Translations under genes and position numbers: made by a program | DNA from: an uncultured Planctomycetia bacterium | Lineage (GTDB): Bacteria; Planctomycetota; Phycisphaerae; FEN-1346; JAACEH01 | Assembly: GCA_903929765.1 (NCBI GenBank) | Contig: CAIYVX010000029.1 | Location: forward strand, 1 to 52,076 | Direction: 5' to 3' | Length of the DNA stretch: 52,076 nt | Shown here: positions 49,059-52,076 of the stretch, in pieces | Layout: each line of letters opens with the position of its first letter | Position numbering within the stretch: position 1 is the first letter of the stretch | Notes under the pieces: model-generated | The model's input: only the letters and a program-made list of their open reading frames with translations | Database searches by the model: none | Told to the model about the DNA's origin: nothing

Positions 49059-52000
49059 TTACGGCAGACTGTGGCCGACCAGGGATTGTATCAGCCGTTG
49101 GTCGGAGGCCGTGATCACGCCGTTGCTGTCAATGTCGAACCTGGCGGTGGCCGGCGTGACCGGAAGGCCGATGTAGCTGCGCTCCGCGGCGACGTCGGCG
49201 GCGGACACCCGGCCCGAGCCGGTCACGTTCCCCGCCAGCAGGCCAATTTTGACCGACTTGACGCCCAGCACCGGCCCGCCGTTGGCGGCGGTGATAAGCG
49301 GGTTCAGGGCGAAGGTATACCACTGCTGGTCGGGCAGGGGGGCGGACAAAGTCACGGTGAGGATCCGGCCTGTTACGTCGAGCGAGGTCGAGGAGATGTA
49401 GCTGGAGAAGTTGGTTCCATTGGTGCCGGTGATCGTCAGGGCGTTGATGCCGGAGAGGTTGATCGTCGGGGCGAAGAGTGGCGAGTCGAAGGCGATCTGG
49501 AACTTGACGGCTTTGCTGCGCGGCTCGATCTGGCCTTCGGAAGTGGTCACGGCGAGGTCGCCGACACCTCCACTGTGGGTGGCCACAACCGCCCATCGGG
49601 TGACGTTGGCCGGCGTGATGGGCCAGGTCGGCAAAACGCGTGCCGTGGCCCCGTTGAGCTTGCCGGCCATGTAGTCCATGACTTTGATGCTCGAGCCCAT
49701 GTTGCCGCCGTCGCTGGCGGCGCCGCTGGCCGGGCTGCCGGCCTGGAGCGTCAGGTCTATACTGCGGCTGGTGCTGGGGTTGTTCTTCCAGTCCAGCAGC
49801 GACCGGGCGAACATGCCGTAACTGAACTTGGCGTCGGAGGGGGTGAACTCGACGTAGCCGGAACTGGCGCTGAGGGCGGTGATCTGCCGCAACACGCCGT
49901 CTAAACCCACCTCAACGTAATCGCCCACGGCCATGTAGGGGATGGCCAAGGTCTCGGCGAGATAGACCCGGTTCGGCCGGAATTCGCCGGCCTGAGCGAA
50001 GTAGACGGCTGAGCCATAGGCCGGAACGTTCGTGAACCTGGGGTCGGCGTAGAGGCCGTGCGTGTCCTGGCTGGTGCTGGCCACATACTGGTAGAAGTTC
50101 AGGGAGTCGTTGATGCTCGGACCTTCGAAGTAGAGGTTATAGTCGACGTTGCCCAAATGGCCCCAGGGGCCCCCAGGATGGCCCGTGTCGATGAGGTTGT
50201 TGGAAGAAGTCAGACTGCCGTAGACGGTGGCGACGTAGCCATAGAGCGGGAAGACGAAGGTGTTGTGCGTCACGACCGGGTTGACGTATTCGCCCTGGAG
50301 CATGTAGCCGGCCGTGCACATTACCGTGTTGCCGATATAGTTCGTGTTGGAAGAGCTGTTTTCCTGGGTGCAGTCTCCGGTGAACATCAGGTTGTTGAGA
50401 ACCCAGAACCGCGTGGCGGTGCTGTCGTCCTGGATGTTATCGGGATGCCCGCCCCACCAGATGTCGTGAAGGTAATTGCCGGAGATGGTCACACTGGAGA
50501 GGAGGCCGGAGATGTTGTCTTCGTAGCTGAAGGCGACCTCGTTCTCGATGATCGCCGACGAGGGTCCGAAGTTGGGAACGCTGATCCCGATGCCGCCGCC
50601 GCCCCAGTTGCCGTTGTCATCCAGCGGACTGAGGGCCCAGCCGTTCCAGGTCACGATGTTGTGCAGAATAGTGATGTTAGTGTTCCCTCCGCCGGCGCCG
50701 ATGCCGGCGCAGCCGTTGTCATGAACTACGCAGTTGCGGACCACAATGTTCGAGGCCGAGCAGCCATTGTAGCAGCCGAGGCCGTTGTTGTAGCCGCCGC
50801 GGACCTCCAGGCCGTCGAAGACCCAGTTGTTCTGGTTGCCCCATTCGAGGATGTAGCGGTTGCGGCGCGGAGCCTCGAACTGGTGGCCGTCGGGACGCCC
50901 GCCGCCGGCGGGCCAGACGAAGAGGCGGTAGTTGCTGCCGCTGTGCGCGACCGTCCACTGGCCCGGATTGCTCATCAACTGCACGAGGTTGGCGATGTAA
51001 TAACGGCAGTTGGAGGGGCTCGGGGACCAGGTCGGGATCCAGGCGCCGGCCCACGGGCTGTTAATAGTCAAGGTGTGCGTTCCCGGAGCGTAGCTGCTGA
51101 TCGTGAACCAGAACTGAGTATTATAGTCATACATATACATATAGATTCCGCCCCCAACCCAGTAATTCGCGTCCGTCTGGGTCAGGTTGACCGTGTCGAC
51201 CAGGGTGCTGGGCGAGGCCACGGCGTTCGGCACCCACCAGGACGAGTACGGTGTCTGGGCCAGCGAGAGCCGGGCGTCGTCCTGCCAGACCTGCGTCGGC
51301 TCCCAGGGGAGGTCGGTGTAATAGATGTTGGTGTAATTGGCGTTACCGCGGGCCGTGGCCGCGGTGCACGGCGTCCAGTTCGGACAGGTCTGCCCGAAGG
51401 AACCGGTGGTGCAGGGAATCGCGTCCGCTCCCGTCACCACCACGCGGTCGCCGGGGTTGCCCTTGAGGACAATGGGGCTGGTTAACGTGCCGCTGCTCCA
51501 GATCGACGGCGATTCGCGGTAGACGCCCTGGAGGACGACGATGGTCGTCCCGGCCGTGGCCTGGCTGGTGGCCTTGTTGACGGTCAGGAACGGCCGGGCC
51601 AGCGAACCGACGTTGGTGTCCGAAGCCGTCGGGTTGAGGTTGTTCACGTAGGAGCCCGTGGTGTAAACGGCCGTCAGCGTGGTATTGCCGTTGATGGTCA
51701 ACTGCGTGGTCAGAGCGCCGGAGTTGGAGATCAGGCTCCCGCCGCTCAGGTTCCAGTGGTCCAGGACGTAGCCGGCGTTGATGGTCGAGGTGGCGATCGT
51801 CACCACCGTGCCGCCGACGTAACCGGCCTGGCTCGGCGTCACCGTCGCCGTGCCCTGCGAGGTGACGATAGTCAGGGAGCCGGTCGCGTCGAAGTTCGCC
51901 GAGAGCGTCACGTTGCCCTGCACCGTCAGCGTGGCCACCGACGAGGTGAGCGGACTGACCGTCCCGTTGGTCACGTTCCAACTGGCGAAGCCGTAGCCGG

Positions 52001-52076
52001 AGCTGGCCGTGGCCGTGACCGTGGCCGTATTGCCGTAGTAATACGTGGCCTGGCTCGGCGAGACCGACGCATTGCC
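49059..52076 (-). CDS. Large secreted parallel beta-helix protein with InlB-type repeats and dockerin-like C-terminus; N-terminus cut by window edge
   Basis: 1005 codons remain open to the window edge with no start. Seen N to C: InlB B-repeat-like units at about 1-135 (YYYGNTATVTATASSGYGFASW, GYVGGTVVTIATS, GYVLDHWNLSGGS). A DUF1565-like segment follows (VGSLARPFLTVNKATSQATAGTTIVVLQGVYRES), then a right-handed beta-helix from about 390 to 650 with many Asn-rich coils (NIVVRNCVVHDNGCAGIGAGGGNTNITI). The last ~60 residues (GRVSAADVAAERSYIG ... ARFDIDSNGVITASDQRLI) have two Asp/Asn Ca-loop-like motifs of a dockerin type I, although the first loop is partly degenerate. Probably surface or extracellular, perhaps carbohydrate-active (pectate-lyase-like fold). 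No catalytic site identified. Terminator at 49001. Confidence 0.85.
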   Translation of the reverse strand, partial: GNASVSPSQATYYYGNTATVTATASSGYGFASWNVTNGTVSPLTSSVATLTVQGNVTLSANFDATGSLTIVTSQGTATVTPSQAGYVGGTVVTIATSTINAGYVLDHWNLSGGSLISNSGALTTQLTINGNTTLTAVYTTGSYVNNLNPTASDTNVGSLARPFLTVNKATSQATAGTTIVVLQGVYRESPSIWSSGTLTSPIVLKGNPGDRVVVTGADAIPCTTGSFGQTCPNWTPCTAATARGNANYTNIYYTDLPWEPTQVWQDDARLSLAQTPYSSWWVPNAVASPSTLVDTVNLTQTDANYWVGGGIYMYMYDYNTQFWFTISSYAPGTHTLTINSPWAGAWIPTWSPSPSNCRYYIANLVQLMSNPGQWTVAHSGSNYRLFVWPAGGGRPDGHQFEAPRRNRYILEWGNQNNWVFDGLEVRGGYNNGLGCYNGCSASNIVVRNCVVHDNGCAGIGAGGGNTNITILHNIVTWNGWALSPLDDNGNWGGGGIGISVPNFGPSSAIIENEVAFSYEDNISGLLSSVTISGNYLHDIWWGGHPDNIQDDSTATRFWVLNNLMFTGDCTQENSSSNTNYIGNTVMCTAGYMLQGEYVNPVVTHNTFVFPLYGYVATVYGSLTSSNNLIDTGHPGGPWGHLGNVDYNLYFEGPSINDSLNFYQYVASTSQDTHGLYADPRFTNVPAYGSAVYFAQAGEFRPNRVYLAETLAIPYMAVGDYVEVGLDGVLRQITALSASSGYVEFTPSDAKFSYGMFARSLLDWKNNPSTSRSIDLTLQAGSPASGAASDGGNMGSSIKVMDYMAGKLNGATARVLPTWPITPANVTRWAVVATHSGGVGDLAVTTSEGQIEPRSKAVKFQIAFDSPLFAPTINLSGINALTITGTNGTNFSSYISSTSLDVTGRILTVTLSAPLPDQQWYTFALNPLITAANGGPVLGVKSVKIGLLAGNVTGSGRVSAADVAAERSYIGLPVTPATARFDIDSNGVITASDQRLIQSLVGHSLP

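Overview
The window reads as a GC-rich chromosomal segment from a Planctomycetota-type bacterium, possibly Phycisphaerae-like. This is inferred from gene content, not from a marker-gene tree. Supporting features are a DUF4159 protein with prenyltransferase-like repeats, a huge exported beta-helix protein with InlB-type repeats and a dockerin-like end, an MCE (mlaEFD) operon, an orphan LigD phosphoesterase domain and very many short palindromic intergenic repeats. About 41 protein genes and one tRNA-Leu are visible. No rRNA, CRISPR array, classical insertion sequence or prophage was found.

Layout. 1-8.2 kb: end-truncated DUF4139 gene, murA, a DUF559 endonuclease-fold gene between inverted repeats, a membrane protein, an HtrA-like protease, a zinc-ribbon/GYF-like protein with a LigD-PE protein, and a membrane-anchored protein. 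8.5-18.3 kb: clpC, mlaE-mlaF-mlaD, a soluble histidine kinase, nadD and alaS. 18.3-19 kb: vapBC toxin-antitoxin pair. 19-23.6 kb: exported beta-propeller, S10 serine carboxypeptidase-like protein, polysaccharide flippase. 23.6-29.2 kb: pabB-pabC (folate), a gamma-glutamylcyclotransferase-like protein, and argH-lysA (arginine and lysine/peptidoglycan). 29.4-36.6 kb: exported HEAT-like protein with an embedded degenerate receiver-like domain, DUF4159 protein, a conserved 175-aa protein, DUF523-DUF1722 protein. 36.9-40.4 kb: tRNA-Leu(UAG), four small membrane proteins, a UroD-like protein. 40.7-49 kb: M28-type peptidase, gyrA, nadE, a duplicated-domain exported protein, a RelE-like toxin and antitoxin. 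49-52 kb: start-truncated dockerin-type secreted protein.

How the genes relate. Most are housekeeping genes in short operons: envelope building (murA, lysA, flippase, MCE transporter), NAD (nadD, nadE), folate, arginine, translation (alaS, tRNA), topology (gyrA) and protein quality control (clpC, HtrA-like). Two toxin-antitoxin pairs each have a good sigma70-like promoter overlapped or flanked by repeated operator-like sequence.

The most unusual signal is a set of at least five dispersed palindromic repeat families (called A to E here) in the intergenic DNA, often touching stop codons and sometimes stacked in composites. One copy lies in frame inside pabB. Another forms a 55-58 bp terminal-inverted-repeat frame around the DUF559 gene, which looks like a small candidate mobile or REP-mobilising unit.
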